Below are positions 1 through 10,800 of a stretch of 64,000 nt of DNA, in pieces (position 1 is the stretch's first letter; each line of letters opens with the position of its first letter). Made by a program: the position numbers and the translations under genes. The stretch spans positions 238,054,864 through 238,118,863 of the forward strand of contig JBOZIK010000001.1 in assembly GCA_051453625.1 (NCBI GenBank), read 5' to 3'. Origin of the DNA: Welwitschia mirabilis (taxonomy: Eukaryota > Gnetophyta > Gnetopsida > Welwitschiales). The notes under the pieces are model-generated. The model was not told the origin of the DNA. It saw nothing but the letters and a program-made list of their open reading frames with translations, and did not search any database.

Positions 1-299
1 ATTCATCTTGAGTAAATGCATGTATAGGATTAAAATGTATGGCAATGAAAAATCGTTCATAAGTGGAGGCATAATATTTATTAGGTTATTATTAAAAATT
101 AGTTACTTTTTTCTTTCTTTTTCTTATGGTTGTTTCACTCATAAATATCCTTATAAATGCTTCTTAAACTTGATTCCATGTTTTTAGACTTTTGTATAAA
201 ATAGTTCTTGACCATAGTTTAGGTTTTCCTTTTAAAGTGATGGGAAAAATAACTATGTAAGTATGATTACTAATTCATTCTTTTACTATTATTAGAAGT

Positions 300-508
300 A
301 AGCACTAACATTCAATGTCAGCTATGTATTGGAAGGAATCTTTATCATTTTCTCATTAAAATAGGATAAGTGTTTAAATTGATTAACTCAACATAATCAC
401 TAGGAAGTTAGTCAAAAGGGATTTGGATTTCATATTTCTTATTTGAAATTAATTCCTTAAGAATGACATTAGTGTTTGAGTTTGTGGGGGGTAGTAAAGG
501 TTCCGATC
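300..508 (-). pseudogene. gag N-terminus of G0, frameshifted
   Basis: The start codon (minus strand, at about 506-508) opens with MIGTF, matching MIGTS at the start of the G1 copy (18640-18843). About 8 codons in, a change in a run of C shifts the frame. In the next frame NVILKELISNKKYEIQ reads almost identically to NIILKELIANKKYEIQ of G1. The protein would be the structural (gag) polyprotein of an Athila/Tat-type gypsy element. The homology with G1 is direct sequence evidence; the gag label is inferred from its position after the leader. Further stops follow, so it is dead. Confidence 0.5.
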
Positions 509-1218
509 ATAATAGGTAGACTACATGATGCAACTTATTTCTATTTTTGTAATGAATTTGAAACTGTAATAAAACGATTTTCTTTTAAACTATTTTTTGA
601 AAGATTTTCTTTTAAAAACTTAGATTCAAAAGTAATAAATGTAAAAAAATTTCTTGTTCAATTATTTAAATATTTTGTGTACCTAGGTATATGGACCTGG
701 GTTAAGTTCATAGTTGACCAAATGTTCTTAGATATTTTCTTTGATCAAAAGATTCTCTCTCTAATACTTAGCCTTTTTACTAGAGTTTATCATGTTGTAG
801 CATGCATACTTCTAGTTTTATACACATTGTCTTTGTTGTCACTTGGTTGATGTACCTAGATAATAGCACGTACAAAAAAACCAAAAATAAAAAATGCAAA
901 AAAATAGAATCATGAAATAACATAAAATGAAAATAAGTGATAATTCACTAAGTTATCAGTATGATAGAGAGAACAATAATAAAATCATACTTCTTAAGAA
1001 ACTTAAAAAAACCTAAGTTACATAGGCTATCATTACCATGTATCTTTTGGACTACTAAGGGAATGACTAGGCATTTATTGTGGAATTCAAATTGAAAGCT
1101 ATAAAAAGAAAAACCTATGTTTTTACTATAAGAATATAATGCTACTGCAAATAAGTACCTAAACTAAAATTCAAATCATTTACATAAGAAACAATAATCT
1201 TAAAACTTTAAGCATCCT
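509..1218 (-). other. untranslated leader of G0
   Basis: This lies between the primer-binding site and the gag start and is alignable along its length with 18844-19550 of G1. A 124-codon open frame on the plus strand (476-850) overlaps it but has no family features, and its homologous stretch in G1 is not open; I take it as chance. Long leaders are usual in Athila/Tat elements. Confidence 0.5.
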
Positions 1219-1236
1219 TTTCTAGCAATTGCACTA
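1219..1236 (-). other. primer-binding site of G0, decayed
   Basis: Directly inside the LTR edge, the minus strand reads TAGTGCAATTGCTAGAAA. It aligns with TGGCGCCGTTGCCGGGGA, the tRNA-Asp-type primer site of Athila-like elements, mainly through C-to-T and G-to-A changes. The G1 counterpart at 19551-19569 is better preserved and makes the assignment credible. Confidence 0.55.
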
Positions 1237-1239
1237 AGA

Positions 1240-2509
1240 TGTTGTGGTGTGTATTTATACATATATTACATCCTCCAATAAATCCTGTTAATCACAAATA
1301 TATATAGATTTTGCACAACATAACATGCTAATATAAGTGAGAGTAACCCAAATATCATAATCTCATAAAAGGCACAAGTGAGAAGAAATAAAGTTAATTT
1401 AGAAAATAAAATGCTTATGTAACCTTAAAGTAGAACGAAATAATAATATAAAAATAATAATGCAAATGAACACACTACGTAAATGAGATGTAAGTCTTAT
1501 TCTAAATGCAACTTCTATCTAATTACCAAATTAACCTATCATAGATATTAACCTTGGATAACCTAGATCAATCAAGGAAAATAATCACTAGACTAAGATC
1601 AATCTAATCTATTAGGTATGTCAAACATAATATCAAAATAATGCAAAGTTAATCTAGGAAATGAAATGCAATGCACTTAAACTAATCATGTAAATCTTAA
1701 CAAAAGTTACCCTTTTGATCTATATCATCTAAGAAGCTATCATAAAATCAAAAGAAATATAAACCATAATGAAGATGCACATAATAAAAGATATGAAAAG
1801 AAAAATAGAGTTTTGATTAAAGTAAACTAACATCCATATTTAAAGTAGTAACTACTTAATAAAGCATACACAACTCAATAACAAGGAATATGTATCTCTG
1901 CAACAACAATTAATGAATCTCTTGCCCTTTGATCTCTTGTCATAAGAATTTTTGATGTGAAATTAGATAAAAATGGAGTTGAGAATAGAAGAGATCTTTA
2001 TTACAAAATATACTTTAAAATTACAAAATACAAATAGATGTGCTAACAACCCTAATAAGTGCATAGGAAGATGTAAATCACATAGTTAAAGTTTGATGAA
2101 GTTTGTTGAAGAATTTATTTTAAATATCATCCTGCTAATCTTTCTGACATCATAGGAGATGATGCCATATCATATAAATTTCACATCAGCTACTAGATTG
2201 ATCTAGTAAGCATCCTCCTCAGCGTAAGTATTTCTATCATCCATATAATCTCTCGATGATGAGGTGGATAATCGTCTCTTATAAAGTGTTTCTTATGTTG
2301 TATTAACCTCTTTGATTACAAGATTATTACTTCACATAGAAACTATTGTAATTTGCTTCAAATGCTATCAAATGTAATAAAGACTACATGTTTTTATTAC
2401 ATTTTTCTTTTCTCTCCATTATCATTTAAATCTCAACATAAACTTATCTAATGTCCTACAAAACTACTGAAAATACCATATCAAATACATACAATTTGGT
2501 AGTGCAACA
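1240..2509 (-). repeat. 5' LTR of G0 (LTR family 1, copy A)
   Basis: The block begins TGTTGTGG and ends GTGCAACA, giving the TGTTG/CAACA inverted termini of an LTR. It is homologous over its whole length to copies B (6536-7711) and C (19573-20819). The primer site on its low side shows it is a 5' LTR on the minus strand. Length is about 1270 bases. Confidence 0.75.
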
Positions 2510-2539
2510 AATATCAAGGTGTTAGACACCTAAAGAAGT

Positions 2540-3125
2540 TGAGTTAAGATAGTATTTTTTTTATCAAATCTTATCCTTATCTGCTTTCCTTTCTAGCATG
2601 CTTCAAAAAGTTGATTATTAATTCTTTTTAAACTAAAAAGTCATATTACCATTTGTTTTGTACATAAAATTTTAAGAAAATCCTTGTTTACATGTTTAAG
2701 ATTTTTATGTCATAATTGGGATTCACCTATTATGCTTCATAAATACTTAGTTATTTTATTAGAAATATCTTAGAAAGTAGTAATATAGACATTTGAATTT
2801 TTAATACCAGTAATTAGAACTTTGTTAAATTATGTACTCTAATAACATAATCATCATTTGTAAATATTACAGAACAATTTGTATAACAATGTTGACTAAA
2901 ACTTAAAAGATTATGTTGCTAATATTCTATAAAGAGTTCATGCTTTATTTTTAGTAGACTATCTCCTCTAAGAGTACCAATACCTTTAAGATATGCTTCT
3001 ATGTTATCTTTAAAGGTTATCACTTCTTTGTCTTATTGCACCAGGGTGGTAAAGCTAGATTTGTCTCTTATCATGTGCCTTGAGCATTCATTGTAAACAT
3101 ATCAAGCACACTTTTTCACTTCTCT
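2540..3125 (-). pseudogene. copia protease and GAG-pre-integrase remnant (C1)
   Basis: Translating the minus strand around 3000-3110 gives CSRHMIRDKSSFTTL, then DKEVITFKDN and YLKGIGTL. These correspond to the copia aspartic protease block (usual form DSGCSRHMTGDKS...F, then VTFGDN and IIGIG). The catalytic Asp-Ser-Gly is gone (Y-N-E before CSRH). Further on, 2580-2880 reads NCSVIFTNDDYVIR and a KHARKES stretch, as in the GAG-pre-integrase domain. There are numerous in-frame stops. The polyprotein would have cut itself into capsid and enzymes. Element G0 truncates it at 2510. Confidence 0.65.
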
Positions 3126-3299
3126 TAGTGCAATTTATTCTAAAATAATGGTTTTGAATTTGAAGCCCATACTTGCCTAGGTTTATCTTACATAAAACAT
3201 TATACAATTCTACTAGGCCTCTTAGCATTATTAATATAATATTTATTTTTAAATTTTAATTGATACCTATATTAATAATAACCTTCATTATGGTAATAA

Positions 3300-4870
3300 T
3301 AGTTGATAATATTATTTGTAAATACTAAATGCTCTTACCTTGAGTTGTTATTTCATTTGTTAAATAAGGAAGCTAAAGAGGCTTCATTATATCCTAAACC
3401 ATTTTTGTTATTCGAGCTTCTACATTGTCCAAGTATGATATTTTGGGTAAATTTCTCATTGATTTTTTTTAAGTCTAAGAGTTCTTATGTTAAATTATTT
3501 AATTCACATGCTTATATACTAATTTGAGCTTTAAGAGCAAAGTTTTCAAAAGATAATTTATTAAAATAATTCTTTTTTTTTTGTTTGTAAGCTAATTCAT
3601 GAGTATAAAGCAATTTTTTCATCTTGGTACATACCTTCTGAAATTTAACAAATTCTTTAAAAATTAAATCATACCTTTCCTAAAGATCCATATACATTTA
3701 ATATTCATTTTTTAATTCATATTATTCTTTTTCGTCATTATTTTTCTCTTAGAGACGTACAATGGTTATGCAAGAAGGATGAGGTTTTTCATCTTTAAAT
3801 GTTTATACTTTAGTTTCATCCTTATCATCATCACATCTTATGAATAAAGATATTCTCTTCTTTAGCTCTTTTTTTTGGTGACTTTTTCATCATTCTATTA
3901 GAACTAGGACATTTTGAGGCTAGTGTATTTGTCATTTACATATTGAGTATTTTTGTTTGAAAACATTAGATTTAGAAGAAAATAAAGAATTTGCAGAAGT
4001 GTTACCTTTATACTTACCTCTACCTTCAAATCCAGATGATTATTTGTAGTCCTTTTTGTTCTATTTTCATAAGAGGAGTCTTTTATTTACCTTGTGATAA
4101 AAGAGAATTCTTAATTTACATCTTTCTTAGAGGAATCTTATTTTAGTTCCTCCTTTATATTTTCTTTTAAGATTTGTTATGCACTTTCATTAGTCTTAAG
4201 AGTAATTAACATTTCCTTTAAGACACCGTCTTATATAAGATTAATTTCATATACTATTAGAGAGATTTATTGGTCTTTAATCTTCATGGAGTTGAAATCT
4301 CTTGATTCTTTCATGGCTATAGTCTTAGACCTATATTCAGGAGTTAAAGATTTAGTAACCTTTTGTATTAGCTTATTCTCTGAAAGACTTTTACCAATAC
4401 CATGTATTGCATTTATGATGTTGAAGACTCTTGTGAAGTACTCATGAACTCTTTCTCCATTTTGTGTATTTTGAGTTTTTTTGGACTTGTTCGTTCATAT
4501 GAGAATCTTTGACTACTTGAAAATAGAAGTTCCTTTATATATTCCTACTAAAAAATTGCATATCTCTTATGCCATTTTACAACCTACTATTCTATTAAAC
4601 TCCTCTATTTTTAGAGCTGAATAAATATAATGTTTAGTTTTAGAGTCATACATGAAGGATGCATTCTCTTTATCTTCCAAATCATTTATTTATTTGTGTA
4701 ATGGTATTATTGTAGCATATGTTATGGTTTCTATAGGATTTATATATCTTATTCTATGATTTACCAAATCTAAAACTTAAAAGACTATAAGTAAACTCAC
4801 ATCTGAATCTTCTAATAGATATAGTTAGTTTCATCAAAGAGTGGAGGTCTAATAGATAGTGCTCCTTCTA
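3300..4870 (-). pseudogene. copia gag remnant (C1)
   Basis: Three landmarks appear in the right order on the minus strand. At 4785-4870, SIRPPLFDETNYIY matches the NRPP-FDG-NY-YW start of plant copia gag. At 4190-4460, HERVHEYFTRVFNIINAI, then GKSLSE and SLTPEYRSK match the UBN2-type gag core. At 3395-3475, NEKFTQ, ILGQ and NKNGLG match the conserved tail after the coiled coil (usual form EKFT...ILG.Q...KAGLG). Between about 3500 and 3760 the translation is rich in K, E and L, as in the coiled coil. I could not find a clear zinc knuckle. Stops are frequent. The 74-codon plus-strand frame at 3303-3527 is the antisense of this region. Confidence 0.65.
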
Positions 4871-4910
4871 TAGTTCACTTATGAAAGTTATTCCTTTTTA
4901 GGAGTATCCA

Positions 4911-4922
4911 CTATAATACTAC
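4911..4922 (-). other. primer-binding site of C1, decayed
   Basis: The minus strand reads TAGTATTATAG next to the LTR end. By itself it is hard to recognise, but it aligns exactly in position with TGGTATCAAATC at 47882-47893 in C2, which is close to the initiator-Met primer site TGGTATCAGAGC of plant copia elements. Confidence 0.45.
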
Positions 4923-5747
4923 TTAAGGATCATTGAACTTAAAGAAAGGATGAATTAGTTTACTAAATAAAAATTTCATCAATAATAATTTTAAAAATAG
5001 TATAATAAATACCTTACTAAAATAGCATGATTCTCCAACCTAGGTATGTTTATACATAGAGGGTAGATTCCTCACACACCTTTATATATTTAACTTATAA
5101 ATAATAGTGTTTTTGACTCATAACCAACCTTACAATAGTATTAGAATCTTCTCATAAGATATCACTCTTCTCCTCTTAGGGATAACTAATAATAATACCA
5201 AAAATGTATACATAGTAACAATCATGATGTAAGATGCTCCTTACAAGGAAGTAACCTCTTCTCCATGGGAAAATCTAGTAATAAAATAACATAAGTGTTC
5301 ATAAGCACTTAAAATTACATCTATACAATTGTTTTCTTATAATAAGGAATCTTATTAAGGGATTCTTGAGATTTAATAATATAAGTATGAACTATATAAA
5401 AGTATTTCAATAGTGAGATAGTCCACAAATGAGATCCAATAAACAAAATACAACAAGAAGCCTAATTAATGTATCTTTAAAGAGAGATTGCGTTTCTTCT
5501 TATTATTGTTATCATGATTCCTAAAGCATGATACAATGATGTAGGATCCAATAAAAAAAGATTTAGACATTTAAAGTTCCTTGTAAATAATAGCTTGATG
5601 CTTTGTGAGTAGATCTAATTACCCATTCATCTATTCATTATATATATTTAAAATGTTTGTTATGTATCTTAGATCCATTTTTTCTATTTCTTTACATGAT
5701 GCCTTTATACATTTTGAGAGATACTAGCTATTTAACCTTAAATAGTA

Positions 5748-5832
5748 GAATCCTAGTTAGCATAAGTTCTTTTATTAAGAACTTAAAAGAATCCTAGTTA
5801 GCATAAGTTCTTTTATCATCTGTACAGATGAT
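5748..5832. repeat. filler insertion in the C1 LTR: 41-bp tandem copy with palindromes
   Basis: Two copies of a block start at 5748 and 5789 (period 41). The second copy, 5789-5825, is identical over 37 bases to 7412-7448 in LTR copy B of the unrelated gypsy element G1. The corresponding stretch of LTR copy C (20520 onward) shows the block is native to the gypsy LTR. The first copy ends in the hairpin TAAGTTCTT/AAGAACTTA, and the second ends in the perfect 18-base palindrome ATCATCTGTACAGATGAT (5815-5832). Confidence 0.8.
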
Positions 5833-6039
5833 AATGAATCTATGATGTAAAACTTGATAACTTTCCTAGATAATAAAATATTCATCAAAGTATAAATTAG
5901 CTCTACTTCCTATTCTAGTTTAACATATATATCTTTAAACATGTAGACATCTTTTACCTATATTAAATTCATCTTTTAGCATAGTTATCTCCATTAAGAT
6001 AGTTTTACTTTACTTGTGATTTAAAATCTAGTATCTCAT

Positions 6040-6096
6040 AGATGTCTTTAAGTTGTAGATGTCTTTATCAAAGATGTCTTCAAAGTGTAGATGTCT
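6040..6096. promoter_or_regulatory. AGATGTCT motif cluster in copia U3
   Basis: AGATGTCT occurs four times in 57 bases (6040, 6058, 6072, 6089). This is about 190-245 bases inside the 5' end of the minus-strand LTR, i.e. in U3, where enhancers lie. LTR copies Y (about 42645-43000) and Z (about 48713-49120) carry the same motif or its complement AGACATCT several times. A regulatory role is inference. Confidence 0.35.
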
Positions 6097-6286
6097 TATT
6101 TCTAAAAACTTATTTAGATAATCAATTTAACATTTTTAATTATAAGCTAAACATTTCAAAGATATTATTTTGAAGATTTGATATTAATGTATGCTATTCA
6201 TGATAAAATTTATTTTGCATTAACCTATTTACTCAAAGGTATCAAATATTTGCAAAGTGGAATCATCAAAACTAGATTTACCAATA

Positions 6287-6535
6287 ATTGTTTACTGCAT
6301 GTAATTCTTGGTACTTTTAATTCTTATTTAATATTTTTTATTATTTTAATATAAAAAGTAGTTATTTATTATTTAATTTCTAGTGAATCTAACTCAATAA
6401 TTTAATCCTTAGATATAACTACATTATTATGTTTTATCAATTTCGAGTGAATTCTTTAAGTTAGCATATTAGGTATAATTGCTATCATATTATAGATGTT
6501 AGATATAGTTGTATGTTTAGGAAAGAATATTAAGA
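6287..6535. other. spacer between C1 and G1
   Basis: There is no recognisable gene. The last part (about 6470-6525) is similar to 20820-20885, the sequence on the far side of G1. Confidence 0.5.
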
Positions 6536-7711
6536 TGTTGTGGTACATATTTGGATACATGTTATGTCATTAAACAAATCTTAAAAATCAACAGAATATA
6601 TATTATAAAATATAACACACTAACATAGATGGAAGCGAACGTGAATGTCATACTTCTGTTGAAGGCACAATCAAGAAGAAAGAGAATAGATTTTAAACAA
6701 AATACTTATGCATTTTCTAGTAGAACAAAATAATAATGCAAAGTAAACAATGCAACTAAACATGATATGCAAATAAGATATGATATGCAACACCTATTTG
6801 ATTACCAAATTAACCTATCATGGAGATCGAACTTGTATAGCCTAGATGAAACTATCATAAAATCATAAGCATCATAAACCATAATGGATATGCACATAAC
6901 AAAAGATATAAAAGGAGAAATAAAGTTTTGATTAATTTGAATNNNNNNNNNNNNNNNNNNNNNNNNNNNNNNNNNNNNNNNNNNNNNNNNNNNNNNNNNN
7001 NNNNNNNNNNNNNNNNNNNNNNNNNNNNNNNNNNNNNNNNNNACATCGGTATTATAAAGTAATAGCACCTCAATGAAGGATACACGGGCCATCACTAAAA
7101 AGAATATGTCTTTCTGCAATAACAAGAAATGACTCTCCTATTTTTTAATCTCTTGTCACAATAATTTTCAGTGCTAAAGAAATAAAATCATAGTTAAGAG
7201 TAAAGGAGGTAATTATTCTAAAAATAATAAACACTAAAAGACATGATAAAATCCTAATACCCACAAAAGAAGTCATAAGATGTGTGGAGAACATTTGATA
7301 AAGGTTGACAAAGCATTATATTTGGATGTCATCTTGCTGGTCATCTGGATATTAGAGAAGACAATGCCATATCATACATAATTCAAATTAGATATGAGAT
7401 TAATTTATTAAGAATCCTAGTTAGCATAAGTTCTTTTATCATCTGTACTTTCATCCATATGATGAGGTGAATGATGGGCTTTGTAAAGGTGTTTCATATG
7501 TTAGATTAACTTCTTTGATTACAAGATTGCTAATTAAGAGAGGAAGTATTGTAATTTACCTTAAATGCTGTCAAATGTAATAAAGATTACATGTTTTCAT
7601 GATATTTTTCTTAGCTCTGCATTATCATTGAAAATTATCATAATCCTATTTAATATTCTATAAAACTACTCAAAATATCCTATCAAATACATATAATTTG
7701 GTAGTGCAACA
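6536..7711 (-). repeat. 3' LTR of G1 (LTR family 1, copy B)
   Basis: It begins TGTTGTGG and ends GTGCAACA and is homologous to copies A and C throughout. The polypurine tract at 7712-7722 shows it is the 3' LTR on the minus strand. It is interrupted by 100 Ns at 6943-7042. Two short open frames spanning the Ns have no coding support. Confidence 0.8.
6943..7042. other. assembly gap, 100 N
   Basis: Alignment of the flanks with LTR copies A and C leaves almost no sequence unaccounted for, so the true missing length is probably near zero to ten bases rather than 100. Confidence 0.9.
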
Positions 7712-7722
7712 TAGCCCTCCAC
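7712..7722 (-). other. polypurine tract of G1
   Basis: The minus strand reads GTGGAGGGC followed by TA and then the LTR start TGTTGCAC. It primes plus-strand DNA synthesis in LTR elements. The same GGAGGGCTA sits beside the 3' LTR of G2 (30171-30182), although the two LTRs are otherwise different. Confidence 0.7.
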
Positions 7723-7798
7723 TAAGCCTTCTTAGTTCTTGACAAAACTAGGTGAACAACCATGATTATGAGCTAAATTGACTAAAGATAAATCAACT

Positions 7799-7892
7799 AG
7801 GAAACTACAAAATAAACTTAAAAATAATCTTATAAATCTTAAAATAGGAAACTACAAAATAAACTTAAAAATAATCTTATAAATCTTAAAAT
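7799..7892. repeat. perfect 47-bp tandem duplication
   Basis: Units 7799-7845 and 7846-7892 are identical base for base, starting AGGAAACTAC. In a region where sister LTRs have diverged heavily, perfect identity means a recent slippage or an assembly error. Confidence 0.85.
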
Positions 7893-10800
7893 GCAAAATT
7901 GAAATGTCAAAATTAGATAATTGAATGTTTTACCTATGTAGTATAAGTGGTTGTACTATTGTATTATTGGCCATTCTTCTTAAAAAATAGAAGCCTATAA
8001 ATTTTTTCTCAGAAAGATAAACATTAAAACTTTACAAAATTAATAGCCCCCTAACTCAAATGTATAGCATATCATGAAAAATAATGATGTGTAATATAAA
8101 AATTCATCACCATGAAATGTCTTAATAATATAATATGTGATAATATCTTGAAAATAAAATATGAACATATTGATAATACTTAGAAAATCATGTCTATATA
8201 AAATTATGATTTTTATTACAATCCATAAAGGAAAGATACGTAATACAACATAATAAGTCACTTTCCTTATCTTGATAAAATAAATTTCTAATGTACAACA
8301 GAGTTAGGTGGAGGTGGAGAAGATAGAGGATGCTCAAAATCTATAGGGAAATAATGGTCAAGGGCTATCATAATGGAATAAATAGTCTCATATCCTTATT
8401 CTTTAACTAAGTTTGGGATGTTAACTATTACATTATGCTTAATGCATAATATAAACTAACAAATATTAGTTAGTCGCTTCTTGGTGTGTTGAACTCTCCT
8501 CTCAACCATGAATATCCTTTGCTCTAGAATAGTGAAGCCTTAGCCTACAACCTCTTTGATGCTCTGTTTAGTATCTAGCAAGAGATCCTAGATCTACTTG
8601 ATGATGATACCAACTATAGGTATCTATACCTAAGGTTTCTTTGTCTCTTCTAAAATCTATATGCACATATCTTTTAGGTAAGGAGCTATAGTCTGAAGAT
8701 GTATAAGTCTTTGCTCATCCAAATACTCAAGTATACTAAAGCATCTAAACATAGCTAAGAGGAGGCATGGATATCCCAAAGTTTATAGTTATTAAGCCTT
8801 AATCATGGTTCTGAGTCTTTTTCAAATGAATGTCTGTAAGTCCATCTGCTACCCTTGCCTAAATACTAACAATGTCTGAAGGTGAACTACCATGACATAA
8901 TTATCATGGAATCATGGACTGATGTTATAAATTAACACTCTACAAAGAATCTGATAGGTAAGTAATACATATGTCATTAAAACTCCCCACCTATTACTAG
9001 TAATATCAGCTGGTATATCTAATGCTCCAATATAAGCATCATACTCCTTTGTATTGCTAGTTAATTAAATGTGTATGATCCTAATATCATCTAAGTTAGT
9101 AACAATAGTAATGTAACTTAGGAGAATTGATACCTCATGGCCACAAATGATAGTTATAATCATATCAATTAGGTGGTTATGAGCATCAAATCATCTCTCT
9201 ATAAAATTTTCTAGTCTCTAAGGCATAGTAAGCTTCATATGCATCCAAAATCCATCTAAGATAAAGATCTATTAATCTACGGTCCATATTTAGCTCTAAT
9301 TGTCTCATGAAATCATCAAAGCATCTCTCTACACATATGAAAGTTGTTTGAATGAAACGAGATCAAGCCTAGTGACATGGAGGATGAATTGACTCACTCC
9401 ACTTTATCTTAGGTGGTACTACTAGGCTTTCTTCCTACTATAATACCTCAGGCTCTACCTTACCCTACTTAGCTTGTCATGTGTGTGGCCTAATCAACTA
9501 TAAACACAAATTACATCACATGAAATGAAGTGGAAATCACTAAAAATTTATCACATAAAAACTCTAGATGATCTCATAATTTGATTTTTAATGTGTAAAA
9601 ATCATGAAAGTATCTTCCGATATCCTCAAGAGAATTAATACATTCCATACTACATAATCATGTAAAGAAAAAATATGAAATACAATAAAAAAAAAATCAA
9701 AATGTATAAAATAATTGGGCCTTAAAAAAGGTCAAAAATAAAAATTCTCAAATCAAAAATTTAATTTAATAAAAATGTAGATGTCATTATACTAATTAAT
9801 TTACCTATAATGACCAATATGTTTTATTTATGGTTTTCAAAAAAAAAGGTTTAAAGTTAAAAACCTAAATTTACCTTATAAAATATGTGGTAAAAATTAT
9901 ATTTGTGAGTACAAAATTAAAGAGCACAAAAAACTAAGCAATATAGATGAAAACTACATGCTAAAAGGCTCAAAAATAGGAGGAAAAAATAAAAAATATT
10001 AAGGGAGAGGAAAACATACCTCATTCTAATAAATTTATTCAAATACCATAATCTAGGACATTTAAATTGTGAGTAAAAGATCTAAGACATCAGTAGGCCC
10101 TAGCATGATGGTTATTTCTTAAGGGAAGAAATTAAAAAAACTAAAAAATAAAGAAAAATGGTAGGGAAAAAATTATAGTAACAATTTTATCACACTATCA
10201 TCTAGTCGCATCATCTAGATGACAGCCCTAGGATGACTCTTAAAAAAAAATCTTATCCATCATCTACATTATCATTTGGATAACCTATTGGATGATGGCA
10301 CTTCAAAAAATTCTACAAAAAAAAGATCTCAGCCAATGAAGTTAGGCTCAGGTATCAGCATTAAGGTATTAAATTTTATTAGAAAAAAATTAAAAGATAG
10401 GAAATGATGTAGAATCATCACTAATAAGGTCCTAAAATAAGAAAAGCTCTAATTAATTAAAAGATAGAGTAATGAAAATGCACTAAGTAGGATAAATCCT
10501 AACAAAGAAAATTAAACAAATGTGTGTGAACTAAAAATAATCATAGAAATATGTATAACTCCAAAAGACTCAAAAGGATAATGTAAAAATAATATGAAAA
10601 TAATTTAAGCATAAGCTAAGATCATCTAGTCAAAATATTAAAAGAAAGTTAACTTTTATAAATAAAAAAAACATGAGTGAAAATTAAAGTAACAACAAAG
10701 AAACTATTAAATGATAAGGTACTAAAATTAATGATGAAAAAGTATGTAAACAACTTTAAAATTACAAACCAAATAACCAAAGAAAATATAACAAAAATGG

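Larger units (their letters stand above)
1..2509 (-). mobile_element. Ty3/gypsy element G0 (Athila/Tat type), 5' part only
   Basis: This is the 5' end of a minus-strand LTR retrotransposon that continues beyond base 1. It contains, from high to low coordinate, a 5' LTR (1240-2509), a degenerate primer-binding site, a leader of about 700 bases and the start of gag. The whole stretch is collinear with 18343-20819 in element G1, which fixes the boundaries. It interrupts copia element C1, whose protease/GAG-pre-integrase remnant begins directly at 2510. The other end and its target-site duplicate lie outside the window. Confidence 0.75.
2510..6286 (-). mobile_element. Ty1/copia element C1, 5' half, broken by G0
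   Basis: This minus-strand copia remnant contains, from high to low coordinate, 5' LTR (4923-6286), decayed primer site, gag and protease/GAG-pre-integrase. It is cut at 2510 by the LTR of G0; integrase, RT and RNase H must lie beyond G0, outside the window. It is the same family as C2 (28780-49334), with which LTR and gag align. Confidence 0.7.
4923..6286 (-). repeat. 5' LTR of C1 (LTR family 3, copy X)
   Basis: It is homologous to copy Z (47895-49334) and to the split copy Y (28780-28975 plus 42003-43306). Shared anchors include the acatagagggtag block near 5057, the AGATGTCT motif cluster, and the terminal tcatcaaaactag block near 6265. Orientation follows from gag on its low side. An insertion with no counterpart in Y or Z lies at 5748-5832. 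Confidence 0.65.

Noticed and set aside
476-850. 124-codon plus-strand open frame as a gene
   Set aside because: It overlaps the gag start and leader of G0 on the opposite strand, has no recognisable features, and the homologous part of G1 is not open.
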